Part shown: piece by piece, positions 27,046 through 35,900 of the stretch
Numbering within the stretch: the stretch's first letter is position 1
Layout of the letters: the number at the start of each line of letters is the position of its first letter
NCBI GenBank assembly: GCA_030038035.1
Contig: JASHPP010000160.1
Location: 1 to 51,068, forward strand
DNA: 51,068 nucleotides
Reading direction: 5' to 3'
From: Trebonia sp.
GTDB taxonomy: Bacteria > Actinomycetota > Actinomycetes > Streptosporangiales > Streptosporangiaceae
Notes under the pieces: model-generated
Database searches by the model: none
What the model was told of the DNA's origin: nothing
The model's input: only the letters and a program-made list of their open reading frames with translations
Program-made: the position numbers and the translations under genes

Positions 27046-30000
27046 TCAGCTTCTGGCCCCCTCTGCCACCAGGACGTCGACGTACTCCCCGAGCATCCGC
27101 ACGGTCGAGTACTCCAGCATCGCGACGCCAGGGACGTTCACCCCGAACCGTTCCCTGATCCGGACCGCCAGCTGTACCGCGACAAGCGAGTTACCGCCAA
27201 GGTCGAGGAAATCCACGTCAAGCCCGAGCTGAGAGACCCCGAAGGCGTCCTCCCAGAGCGAGAGCAGTATCCCCTCGGTGGAACTCACCGGTTCGGACGC
27301 CGACCGGGGCAGGCCCGCGGACAAGGTGGCGGCGGTATTGGCCAGCATGCCGCCGCGCGCCGACTCGATCATCTCGGCGACCCGGTCGGCTACCCCGGCG
27401 ACCCGCTTGATCCGGTCGCCGAGCGGTTCGATCGTCACGATATAGTGCGGCTCCTGCGCCGCGCCGATCATGCGCCACAGCAGGTCCAGGGCGAGCGCAG
27501 GGGTTATCGGCACCTCGTCGGCGCCCAGGCCGGCCTGCAGCAGCGCGCGGCGCTCCTGCGTCCCGCTGGACTCGATACCCTCCTGGACCGCGTTGACGTC
27601 CACGATGCGCACGGAAAAGCCCTCGATCAAGACGGCTTCCCTGCCGTCCTCGTCCAGAAGCGAGATGTCGTAGGACTTGATCGTGGCGTTGACGTCGTCG
27701 TGGTTGCGGATGTGGCTGTAGAACCGGCCCGGTAGCGAGTCCCGCACCACGATCCGGTCATAGGCGATCGGCAGGTAGCTGCGGCCCGCGCCCGACCCTT
27801 CGGGAAGGTACAGGCTCATCGCCGTCGCGCAGTCGAGCAGTGACGGGTGCAGGACGTATTCCGCCAGGTCGGCATCGAGGCCGGCGGGCAGCCCCAGGCT
27901 GGCGAACTGCTCGCCCTGCCCGAGCCCGACCGACTCGACCACCTGCCAGTGCGGCCCGCACACCACCATCCCGCCGGCCCTGCCCGGGTCCGGCTTCCAG
28001 CTCAGCAGGTCGCAGCGCTTCGCGATCGCCTCGATGTCCTGCCAGGGTGGCTCGGCACCGTGGTACGGGGCGGCGGTAGCGCTCGCGTGCCGCTCCCACA
28101 GCGCGTCCGCTGCCCCGGCCGGCCGGCTGGTCACGGTGAATTCGTAGCTGTCCGGCCCGCGCCGCGTCCCGGTGACCCGCATCTCGCGCGGGCCGTCGAT
28201 GGTCAACAGGCGGCCGAAGATGAGGTCGCGCAGTTCGATCCCGCCGCCGCCGAACGTCTCCCGGGCGGCCGCCGCGATCATCTCCGCGTAGGAGGTGCCC
28301 GGGAAGACCTGGCGGCCGGCTACCAGGTGCTCGGCGAGGACCCAGTGCACGCCGGGGCCGACGACGCGGGAGAAGACGATCTCGCCGCCGTCAAGGACGC
28401 GGCGGCCGAGCAGTCCCGGCCCGTTGCCGCCTAGGCCGGCCTCCGCGACGGCGGGTTCCGGTGCGATGACCGATTCTGGGCTGGCGACGTCCGCCGGCTC
28501 CGCCGACGGCGGCAAGGCGGCGGCCGGCTGAGCGTCCGGGTCACTGCCGAGCATGCCGACGCCCAGCCACCCGCACCAGCTCACCGACAGGACCCGCGTC
28601 CGGCCACCGGACCGCGCCTGCGCGAACGCGTCAAGGAACGCGTTGGCCGCGCAGTAGTCAACCTGACCGAACATCCCGGTCACGCCGAAAACCGAGGAGA
28701 ACAGCACGAAGAGCTCGATCTGGCCGCCGAGCAGCCGGTCGAGCACGATCGTCCCGTCCACCTTCGGGCGCAGCACGGACTCGGCCCGGTCCCGGCCCTT
28801 CATCGCGATCACCCCGGCGCCAGGAACGCCTGCCGCGTGGAACACGCCGTCGATCTTGCCGAACCGCTCGGTGGCGGCGTTCACCACCGCACGCATCGCC
28901 GGTTCGTCGGCCACGTCGGCGGACAGCGCCAGCACCTCGCTTCCGAGGCCTTCGAGATCGCGGACCGCCCTGATGCGCGCGCCGATCCCGTCCTGACCGC
29001 GCGTGGCCAGGTAATCATCCCACTCGGCCCGGCCGGGAAGCCGCGTGCGCCCGGTGAGGACGAGCCGCGCACCGGCGGACGACGCGAGCTGTCGCGCGAC
29101 TTGCAGGCCCACGCCGCTGAGACCGCCGGTCACCAGGTAGACGCCGCGGCGGCGCAGCCCGCGCGGCATGGCCACCGGCCCGGCCAGCTCGCCCGCGGGC
29201 TCGTAGTCAGCCACCCAGCGGCGGTTACCGCGGTATGCCACGAGCTGGTCGCTGACCGGCACGGCCATCTCACGCAGCAACTGGTCGGCTCCGCTGTCCC
29301 GCGGTACGTCGATAAGCTGGCAGGCCACCTGGCGCGCCTCTATCGGCACGACCTTGCACGGGCCGTGCAGCAGCGCCTTGGCCGGCTCCACTTCCTCGGT
29401 ACCGGAGACGTCGGCGCTGCAGGTGGTGACGACCCGCAGTGTCAGCCCGGCGTCGGGCCAGCGCGTCGTGTAGGCCTGCGTCAGGAACAGCAGGCTGAAG
29501 AAGCCGGCTTCGCGAACCTCATGCGTTGCCTTGATCGCGTCTGGCGGCGTGCTGGCCGACGCGGCGGTCCATCCGTGCAGGACGGCGGTGGGACGGCCGA
29601 CCGAGGCGTCCACCTCCTCGAGCAGCCTGCCGTAGTCGTCCCGGCTGCCCGGGGCGACCTGGTACCGGCCGTCCCCGAGCCCGGCGAACCCGTCCCCGGC
29701 CGCGACCTCGATCACGGCCCGCCCGTGCCGGGCCCATGCCGCGGCGGCTTCGGCGACCGGCCCGCTGCCGGGACTGAAGACGAGCAGCGGCCCGTCGTCG
29801 GCCTCGCCCGCGGTCGGCGCCGGGAGCCGCCGCTGGCGCCACGCGGGCAGGTAGGCGAGGTCGGCCGGGTCCGCCTGGTCGGCCTGCCCCGCCCGCCCCG
29901 CCCGCCCCGCGTGCCCCGGTGACGGCTCAGTCCGCGCACCGGGTTCGGGATCCACCCAGTATCGTGTCCGCTCGTACGGGTAAGCGGGCAGCGGGACGCG

Positions 30001-32616
30001 CCGCCTGCGCTGGCCTCTGCTCAGCGCGCCCCAGTCCACCGCCGCGCCGCTGGCCCATAGCTCGCCGATGGCCTGGGCGAGCGAACGCCCGTCCTGCGCC
30101 GCGCCGTCGCCGCGAGGAGAATCGAGCGAGGAGACAACGCTCGCCGTCCTGCCGAGGCTCTGCCTGGCCAGCGCGGTCAACGACCGCCGGGGGCCGGTCT
30201 CCAGCAGCACCGCCCCGGTCTTGGCGGCGGCCTGCACCGCCGCGGCGAATCGCACGGGCCGGCGTACCTGCGCCGCCCAGTAGCCCGGGTCAGCCGCCTG
30301 CTCGCCGGTTATCCAGTCCCCGGTGACCGTCGAGAGGAATCGCCGCTCGGGAGGCCTGAGCCCCGCCTGCTCGGCGGAACGCCGCAGCGGCGCGACGATC
30401 GGGTCGAGCATCGAGGAGTGGAAGGCGTGCGATGTGTGCAGCAGCGTGCCCTGGACGCCGACTCCTGCCAGCGTCCTGGTGAGCGTGTCTATCGCCTCGT
30501 GCGGCCCGGCGACCACGGTGGCGCGCGGCCCGTTGCTGGCGGCCAGGCTGATCTCGCCGCTGAGAACGGCCTCGACCTCCGCCTCTGCCAGCGGCAGGGC
30601 AAGCATCGCCCCCGCGGGCATGGCCTGGGTCAGCCGCCCTCTGGTGACCACGAATTCGATCGCGGCGGGCAGGGCGAATACCCCGGCCAGGCAGGCGGCA
30701 ACTATCTCGCCGATGCTGTGGCCGAGCATTGCCATCGGTTCCACGCCCCAGCTCATCCACAACTGGGCGAGTGCGTACTCAACCGAGAACAGGGCAGGCT
30801 GGGCGAACTCGGTGCGGCGCAGCCGGTCCGACAGCTCCGCGGCGTCTGCCGCCGGGGAGCGCGAGCTGAACACGAGGTCGCGCAGATCGTGCCCGAGCGA
30901 CGGCGCGGCGAGTTCGGCGCATTGATCGAACGCGGCGCGGAAGACCGCCTCGGCCTGGTAGACCTCCGCGGCCATGTCCATGTGCTGCGTTCCCTGGCCA
31001 GGGAACATGAAGACGACCGGTGTGTGCTGCATCGGCCTGACTTGGGAGCCCGAGCTGATCGTCAGTGTCTGGAGCGCGGTCCTGTCGTCCCGGCACACGG
31101 CGAACGCGCGGTGGGCAAGCTGCGGCCTGCCTATCTGCAGGGTGTAGGCGACATCGGCGAGTTCAAGGCCGGGGTTGGCCTCCAGGTGCTCGAACAGCCT
31201 CGGTCCCATCGCCTCGAGCGCGGCCGGGGATTTCGCCGACAGCGGGAGAACCTGCCAGCAGGGCCCGGCGTCGGTCGGCTCGGGCGCGGGCGGTTCCTCG
31301 ACGATGACGTGGGCGTTGGTGCCGCCGATGCCGAAGGCGCTGACTCCGGCGCGCAGCGGCCCGCCCGTCTTCGGCCAGTGCCGCGATTGCTTGTTGACGT
31401 GGAACGGCGTGTCGGAGAAATCGATGAGCGGGTTCGGCTTCTCGTAGTGCAGCGTTCCGGGCAGCCGGTGGTGCCGCATCGCCAGTATGGTCTTGATCAG
31501 GCCGGGCATGCCGGACGCGGTGCCGAGATGGCCGATGTTGGACTTCACGCTGCCGATGGGGATCGACCGCCTCGCGGTGGCCCCCGCCTCCCGGTACGCG
31601 GTCGTGAGCGCGGCGACCTCCACCGGGTCACCCACCGTGGTCCCGGTGCCGTGGGCTTCGACGTAGCCGATCGAGTCGGGCGAGATGCCGCCCGCCGCCC
31701 GCAGCGCCTGCCGGATGACGTCCGCCTGGCCGACGGCGCTCGGCGCGCTGAAACTGCTGCGCTTGGCCCCGTCGTTGTTCACGGCGGAGCCGATCACGAC
31801 CGCGTGGATCGTGTCGCGATCGGCGATGGCGTCTTCGAGCCGCTTGAGCACGACCGTTCCGGCCCCGTACCCGAAGGTGGTGCCGGTGGCATCGGCGTCG
31901 AACGGCCGCACGTGCCCGTCGCGCGAGTAGATGCTGTTCTCCGCCCAGACATGGCCCCTGGTGTACGGGGCCCGCACGTTGACCGCACCGGCCAGGGCCA
32001 TCGAGCACTCGCCGGCTGCGAGCGCACGGCACGCCTGGTGGACCGTGACCAGCGCCGTGGAGCACGCGGTCGCGATCGACACAGCGGGCCCGGACAGGCC
32101 GAGGGCGTAGGCTACCCTGGTCGCGATGTAGTCGGAGGCGTTGTTGAACTCGATGGCCAGGTCGCCGGCCCCGGCGCGCGCCTTGTCGTTCTCGTGGACG
32201 TACTCCTCGGCGTAGGTGTTGGGCGCCCCGCCCCCGTAGACGCCGATGCGACCCGCGTAGCGGGCGGGATCGTAGCCCGCGTGCTGCAGTGCCGCGTGGC
32301 AGACCTCGAGGAAAATCCGCTGCTGCGGGTCGGCGATTTGCGCCTCGCGCGCGGTATAGCCAAAGTACCGGGCGTCGAAACCCTCAATGTCGTCGAGCAT
32401 CGGGACGAATGGCACGTGATTGGGGTTAGCTATCAGCGATTCCGACAGCCCGGCCGCCCGCATCTGGTCAGGTTCCAGTTTGGTAAGCGACTCCACGCCG
32501 TTTATGAGATTCTGCCAGAACTCATCGATATCGCCTGCGCCGGGGAACCTCCCCGCCATCCCGATGATGGCGATACGCGGGCTGGCCGGTACGGAGGCAT
32601 CCTCAAGTGCACTCAC
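27046..32616 (-). CDS. Single-module type I PKS, unusual order KS-AT-KR-DH-ACP
   Basis: 1856 residues. KS with C185 in TACSTA, EAHGTGTTVGD and SNIGHLGTASG. AT with FPGQGTQ, nucleophile S634 in GHSIGE and SHAFHSS, suggesting malonyl-type loading. KR with TGGLSGVG (T1163), FSSVFGVTG and VDYCAANAFLD. A proline/alanine-rich linker is followed by a dehydratase domain with H1430 in H-LVAG-RQVF-P (the HxxxGxxxxP motif) and HPSLLDCA carrying the aspartate. ACP serine S1810 in FLDLGGNS. The DH lies after the KR, whereas canonical modules place DH between AT and KR. The segment ITPALALDLLWRMIG, of the type usually following KR, is found after the DH. Its 3' neighbour is the LuxR regulator. Divergent from the sister PKS at 32976. 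Confidence 0.9.
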   Translation of the reverse strand: MSALEDASVPASPRIAIIGMAGRFPGAGDIDEFWQNLINGVESLTKLEPDQMRAAGLSESLIANPNHVPFVPMLDDIEGFDARYFGYTAREAQIADPQQRIFLEVCHAALQHAGYDPARYAGRIGVYGGGAPNTYAEEYVHENDKARAGAGDLAIEFNNASDYIATRVAYALGLSGPAVSIATACSTALVTVHQACRALAAGECSMALAGAVNVRAPYTRGHVWAENSIYSRDGHVRPFDADATGTTFGYGAGTVVLKRLEDAIADRDTIHAVVIGSAVNNDGAKRSSFSAPSAVGQADVIRQALRAAGGISPDSIGYVEAHGTGTTVGDPVEVAALTTAYREAGATARRSIPIGSVKSNIGHLGTASGMPGLIKTILAMRHHRLPGTLHYEKPNPLIDFSDTPFHVNKQSRHWPKTGGPLRAGVSAFGIGGTNAHVIVEEPPAPEPTDAGPCWQVLPLSAKSPAALEAMGPRLFEHLEANPGLELADVAYTLQIGRPQLAHRAFAVCRDDRTALQTLTISSGSQVRPMQHTPVVFMFPGQGTQHMDMAAEVYQAEAVFRAAFDQCAELAAPSLGHDLRDLVFSSRSPAADAAELSDRLRRTEFAQPALFSVEYALAQLWMSWGVEPMAMLGHSIGEIVAACLAGVFALPAAIEFVVTRGRLTQAMPAGAMLALPLAEAEVEAVLSGEISLAASNGPRATVVAGPHEAIDTLTRTLAGVGVQGTLLHTSHAFHSSMLDPIVAPLRRSAEQAGLRPPERRFLSTVTGDWITGEQAADPGYWAAQVRRPVRFAAAVQAAAKTGAVLLETGPRRSLTALARQSLGRTASVVSSLDSPRGDGAAQDGRSLAQAIGELWASGAAVDWGALSRGQRRRRVPLPAYPYERTRYWVDPEPGARTEPSPGHAGRAGRAGQADQADPADLAYLPAWRQRRLPAPTAGEADDGPLLVFSPGSGPVAEAAAAWARHGRAVIEVAAGDGFAGLGDGRYQVAPGSRDDYGRLLEEVDASVGRPTAVLHGWTAASASTPPDAIKATHEVREAGFFSLLFLTQAYTTRWPDAGLTLRVVTTCSADVSGTEEVEPAKALLHGPCKVVPIEARQVACQLIDVPRDSGADQLLREMAVPVSDQLVAYRGNRRWVADYEPAGELAGPVAMPRGLRRRGVYLVTGGLSGVGLQVARQLASSAGARLVLTGRTRLPGRAEWDDYLATRGQDGIGARIRAVRDLEGLGSEVLALSADVADEPAMRAVVNAATERFGKIDGVFHAAGVPGAGVIAMKGRDRAESVLRPKVDGTIVLDRLLGGQIELFVLFSSVFGVTGMFGQVDYCAANAFLDAFAQARSGGRTRVLSVSWCGWLGVGMLGSDPDAQPAAALPPSAEPADVASPESVIAPEPAVAEAGLGGNGPGLLGRRVLDGGEIVFSRVVGPGVHWVLAEHLVAGRQVFPGTSYAEMIAAAARETFGGGGIELRDLIFGRLLTIDGPREMRVTGTRRGPDSYEFTVTSRPAGAADALWERHASATAAPYHGAEPPWQDIEAIAKRCDLLSWKPDPGRAGGMVVCGPHWQVVESVGLGQGEQFASLGLPAGLDADLAEYVLHPSLLDCATAMSLYLPEGSGAGRSYLPIAYDRIVVRDSLPGRFYSHIRNHDDVNATIKSYDISLLDEDGREAVLIEGFSVRIVDVNAVQEGIESSGTQERRALLQAGLGADEVPITPALALDLLWRMIGAAQEPHYIVTIEPLGDRIKRVAGVADRVAEMIESARGGMLANTAATLSAGLPRSASEPVSSTEGILLSLWEDAFGVSQLGLDVDFLDLGGNSLVAVQLAVRIRERFGVNVPGVAMLEYSTVRMLGEYVDVLVAEGARS
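29885..29920. repeat. Four imperfect 9-nt tandem units in the AT-KR linker of the PKS
   Basis: Four 9-base units (consensus yGCCCCGCC) run from 29885 to 29920 inside the coding sequence and produce a low-complexity GHAGRAGRAG linker, followed in the protein by QADQADPAD. They lie between the post-AT linker and the KR structural subdomain, where length changes should be tolerated. Confidence 0.7.
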
Positions 32617-32975
32617 CCGTATTACTCCTTAGGTATCCAGCCGCACGCCGGCCAGCTACCCGCCGCCGGCGTTCCTGTCCGCGGAAAGGCCGGCGGCGGA
32701 CTAATCTCTTTAGCGTAGGCACAACCTCCCGGCTGGCAGTATGTCGGATTCATGTGACGCTATCGCTGCTTAACGATGCTTGACAGCGCCGGATTCGGTA
32801 CCCGGTACCTGTGTAGTCCCTTTGCTTGACATACATGACGAGGCGCGCCGCCACGCATATATGACTTTCCTAGCGTGCTGCACTGCCATCTAACCTTATA
32901 ACAGGTAGTTCCGACACGCGGCCCCGATGAAGCAGCGCGCTGATTCTCGGGTTGCTAATCCATGGGAGCACCCTA
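32617..32975. promoter_or_regulatory. Bidirectional promoter region between the two KS-AT-KR-DH-ACP genes
   Basis: This 359-base gap separates divergent PKS genes and is more AT-rich than its surroundings. TTGACA occurs at 32780-32785 and 32826-32831, but neither has a good -10 hexamer at 16-19 bases. TATAAC is at 32897-32902 without a matching -35. Two GGTACC palindromes (32797-32802 and 32804-32809) separated by one base form a compact symmetric site that could bind a dimeric regulator. No small gene was recognised. Confidence 0.45.
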
Positions 32976-35900
32976 GTGCCCGGTCCGCCTCGCGATGATC
33001 ACATTGCCGTTGTCGGGATGGCCTGCCGCTTTCCTGGAGCGAACACGACGAGCGAATACTGGCAGAATCTGGTCGACGGGGTCGAGTCAATTACCTGGCT
33101 GAGCGAAGAGGATCTGGCCGCGAGCGGCGTCCCGCCGCGCGAGTTCAGGCATCCGCACTATGTCAAGGCGGCTTTCCTCATCGAGGACATGGAATACTTC
33201 GACGCCCGCTTCTTCGGCTACACGCCGCGCGAAAGTGAGGTGCGCGACCCGCAGGGGCGCTGGTTCCTTGAGACCTGCTACGCCGCGGTTCAGGACAGCG
33301 GCTACGACGTGGGCCGCCTCGGCGGTCTCGTTGCCGTAGTCGGCGGCATGGCCAACAACCTGTACGGCGAGCACTACGTCAAGCGCAACGCGGCGCTGAG
33401 CGCGGCCGTGGGGCCGATGGCGATCGGGGTGGGAAGCGCGCCGGACTACCTCGCCACGACCGTCTCCTACCGGCTGGGCTTGCGCGGGCCGAGCATCAGC
33501 GTGCAGACCGCGTGTTCCACCTCGCTGCTCGCCGTGCACATCGCCAGCCAGCTGCTGCGCAGCGGCGAATGCGACTACGCGCTCGCGGGCGGGGCTCAGG
33601 TGGAACTGCCCGGCCGTGCCGGGCACACCTGGCTGGAAGGCGGCATTTACACCAAGACCGGCCATATCCGTCCCTTCGATGCCGAGGCGTCCGGCACCAT
33701 ATTCGGCAGCGGCGTCGGCGTCGTGGCGCTCAAACGCCTCTGCGACGCGGTCGATGACCGCGACCACATCTACGGGGTACTACGCGGTTCCGCGGTAAAC
33801 AACGACGGCGGCGCCCGGGCCGGGTTCACCGCCCCGGGTGTCGAGGGCCAGGTGCAGCTGATCACGGAGGCGCTCGCGGTCGCCGAGGTGGACCCCGACA
33901 CGATCGGCTATGTCGAGGCGCACGCGACCGGGACGCTGGTCGGCGACCCGATAGAGGTCGCCGGGCTGCGGCGGGCCTACCAGGACGCGGGCTGCTCGGC
34001 CAGGCAGTCGATCCCGATCGGCTCCGTCAAAGGGAACATCGGGCACCTCGGCCCGGCATCCGGCGTCGCCGGCCTCATCAAGGTCTGCCTCGCGCTCGAG
34101 CACGAGCAGCTGCCGCCGAGCATCAACTACGAGCGGCCGAACCCCAACCTGGCACTGGACGGGAGCCCGTTCTTCGTGACCACCGAGTTGCGGGCGTGGC
34201 CGGTGAGCGAATCGCCGCGCCGGGCGGGTGTCAGTTCGTTTGGCATCGGCGGCACGAACGTCCATGTGATCGTCGAGGAGGCGCCGGCCCCGCGCAGCTC
34301 CCCCTGTCCGGCGGGTCCGCGCCGCCGGTGGCACACGATTCCCGTGTCCGCCAAGACAGCCGCGACCGCCGATGCCGCCGCCCGTGCCCTCCGCGAGGCA
34401 CTGCCGAACATGAAGGGTTGCGCCCTCGAGGACGTCGCGTTCACCGCCCAGGTAGGGCGTCCCGCGTTCGGCCACCGGCGTGCGGTGGCCGCCGAGACCA
34501 TCGAGACCGCCGCCGACGCTCTCGCGGCGGCGGTTGACCGCCGCGCGGCCGTGGCCGCCGCTGCCGGGCGGCCGCTGGTCATGATGTTCCCTGGGCAGGG
34601 CACGCAGCACCTCGGCATGGGGCGCGATCTCTACCAGACCGAGCCTGCCTATCATGACGCGCTTGCCATGTGCGCTGGGCTGCTGGCCCCGCACGTTGGC
34701 CTCGACATCAGGGACCTGATCTTCGCCCGCGAGGGCTCCGGGCATGAGGCGCGGCTCCGCGAAACGCGGTACAGCCAGCCTGCCCTGTTCGCCGTGGAAT
34801 ACGCGCTCGCCACCACGCTGGCCACGGCGGGCATCACGCCAGCCAGCATGATCGGCCATTCCGTCGGCGAGTACGTCGCGGCGTGCCTGGCCGGCGTCTT
34901 CACGCTGTCCGACGCGCTCGCGATCATCGCGGCCCGCGGCCGCCTGATGCAGGCGATGCCGCCCGGCGCGATGCTGGCCGTTGACTGCCCGGCGTTCCTC
35001 GTCCAGTCGATGCTCCCGCGGGACGCGGAGATCGCGGCCGTCAACGGCCCGCGGTCCACGGTCATCGCCGGACCGGGTCCGGCGGTCGCGGCTGCCCGGC
35101 AGTTGCTGGAAGCCAGGCAGATCGGCTGCACCGAACTGGTCACCTCACACGCGTTCCACTCCAGCCTGATCGAACCGTGCCGGGAGGAGTTCGCGGCTGT
35201 CGTCACCGGATACGACATGAGCCGGCCGGCGATCCCGTTCGTCTCCAACGTGACCGGGACCTGGATCACCGACGAGAACGCGACAGACCCGCAGTACTGG
35301 GCGCGGCACCTGCGCTCCCCCGTGCTGTTCGCGGACGGGATCTCCGCCCTCGGCCGGGACGTCCTGCTCCTGGAGGTCGGCCCCGGCGACACGCTGTCCA
35401 GGCTGGCACGCCAGATCACCGGCAGCGCGGCGGTGCCGGTGGTGACGGCCATGCGGCATCCGCTCCGCTCCGGTCCGGACGACCGGGTGCTCGCCGAGGC
35501 GCTTGGCGAACTGTGGTGCCAGGGCGCCGAGGTCGACTGGGCCGCCTGGGCCGCATGGACAGGCAAGCGCCGCCGCGTCCCGCTGCCCGCCTACCCGTTC
35601 GAACGCCAGCCCTTCTGGGCTCAGCCAGATCCGGCGCCGGCCTCGGACCGCGATGGCGGGGACGAAGACGACTTGCCGCTGCCGCCGGAGCGCTGCACGT
35701 TCACGCCGATATGGCGGGAGGCGCCGCTCGACGAGCCGGCGGGCCAGGTCGCGGGGGCGCGCGTCCTGGTCTTCGACAGCGGGCACCCCGTAATCGGCGC
35801 GCTGACAGCCGCGCTGGCCGCCAGCGGCGCCGCCGTGACCGTGGTCAGCCCTGGCGCCTCGTTCGCGGCCACGGGTCCCGGCCGGTACACGGTCCACCCC

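Noticed and set aside
30418..32718. 766-codon open frame on the + strand across the PKS at 27046-32616
   Set aside because: It is antisense to an intact KS and AT and shows no recognisable fold; the PKS frame explains the region.
32780..32831. TTGACA hexamers as definite promoters for the divergent PKS genes
   Set aside because: Neither has a convincing -10 hexamer at normal spacing in either direction, so only a general regulatory region is listed.
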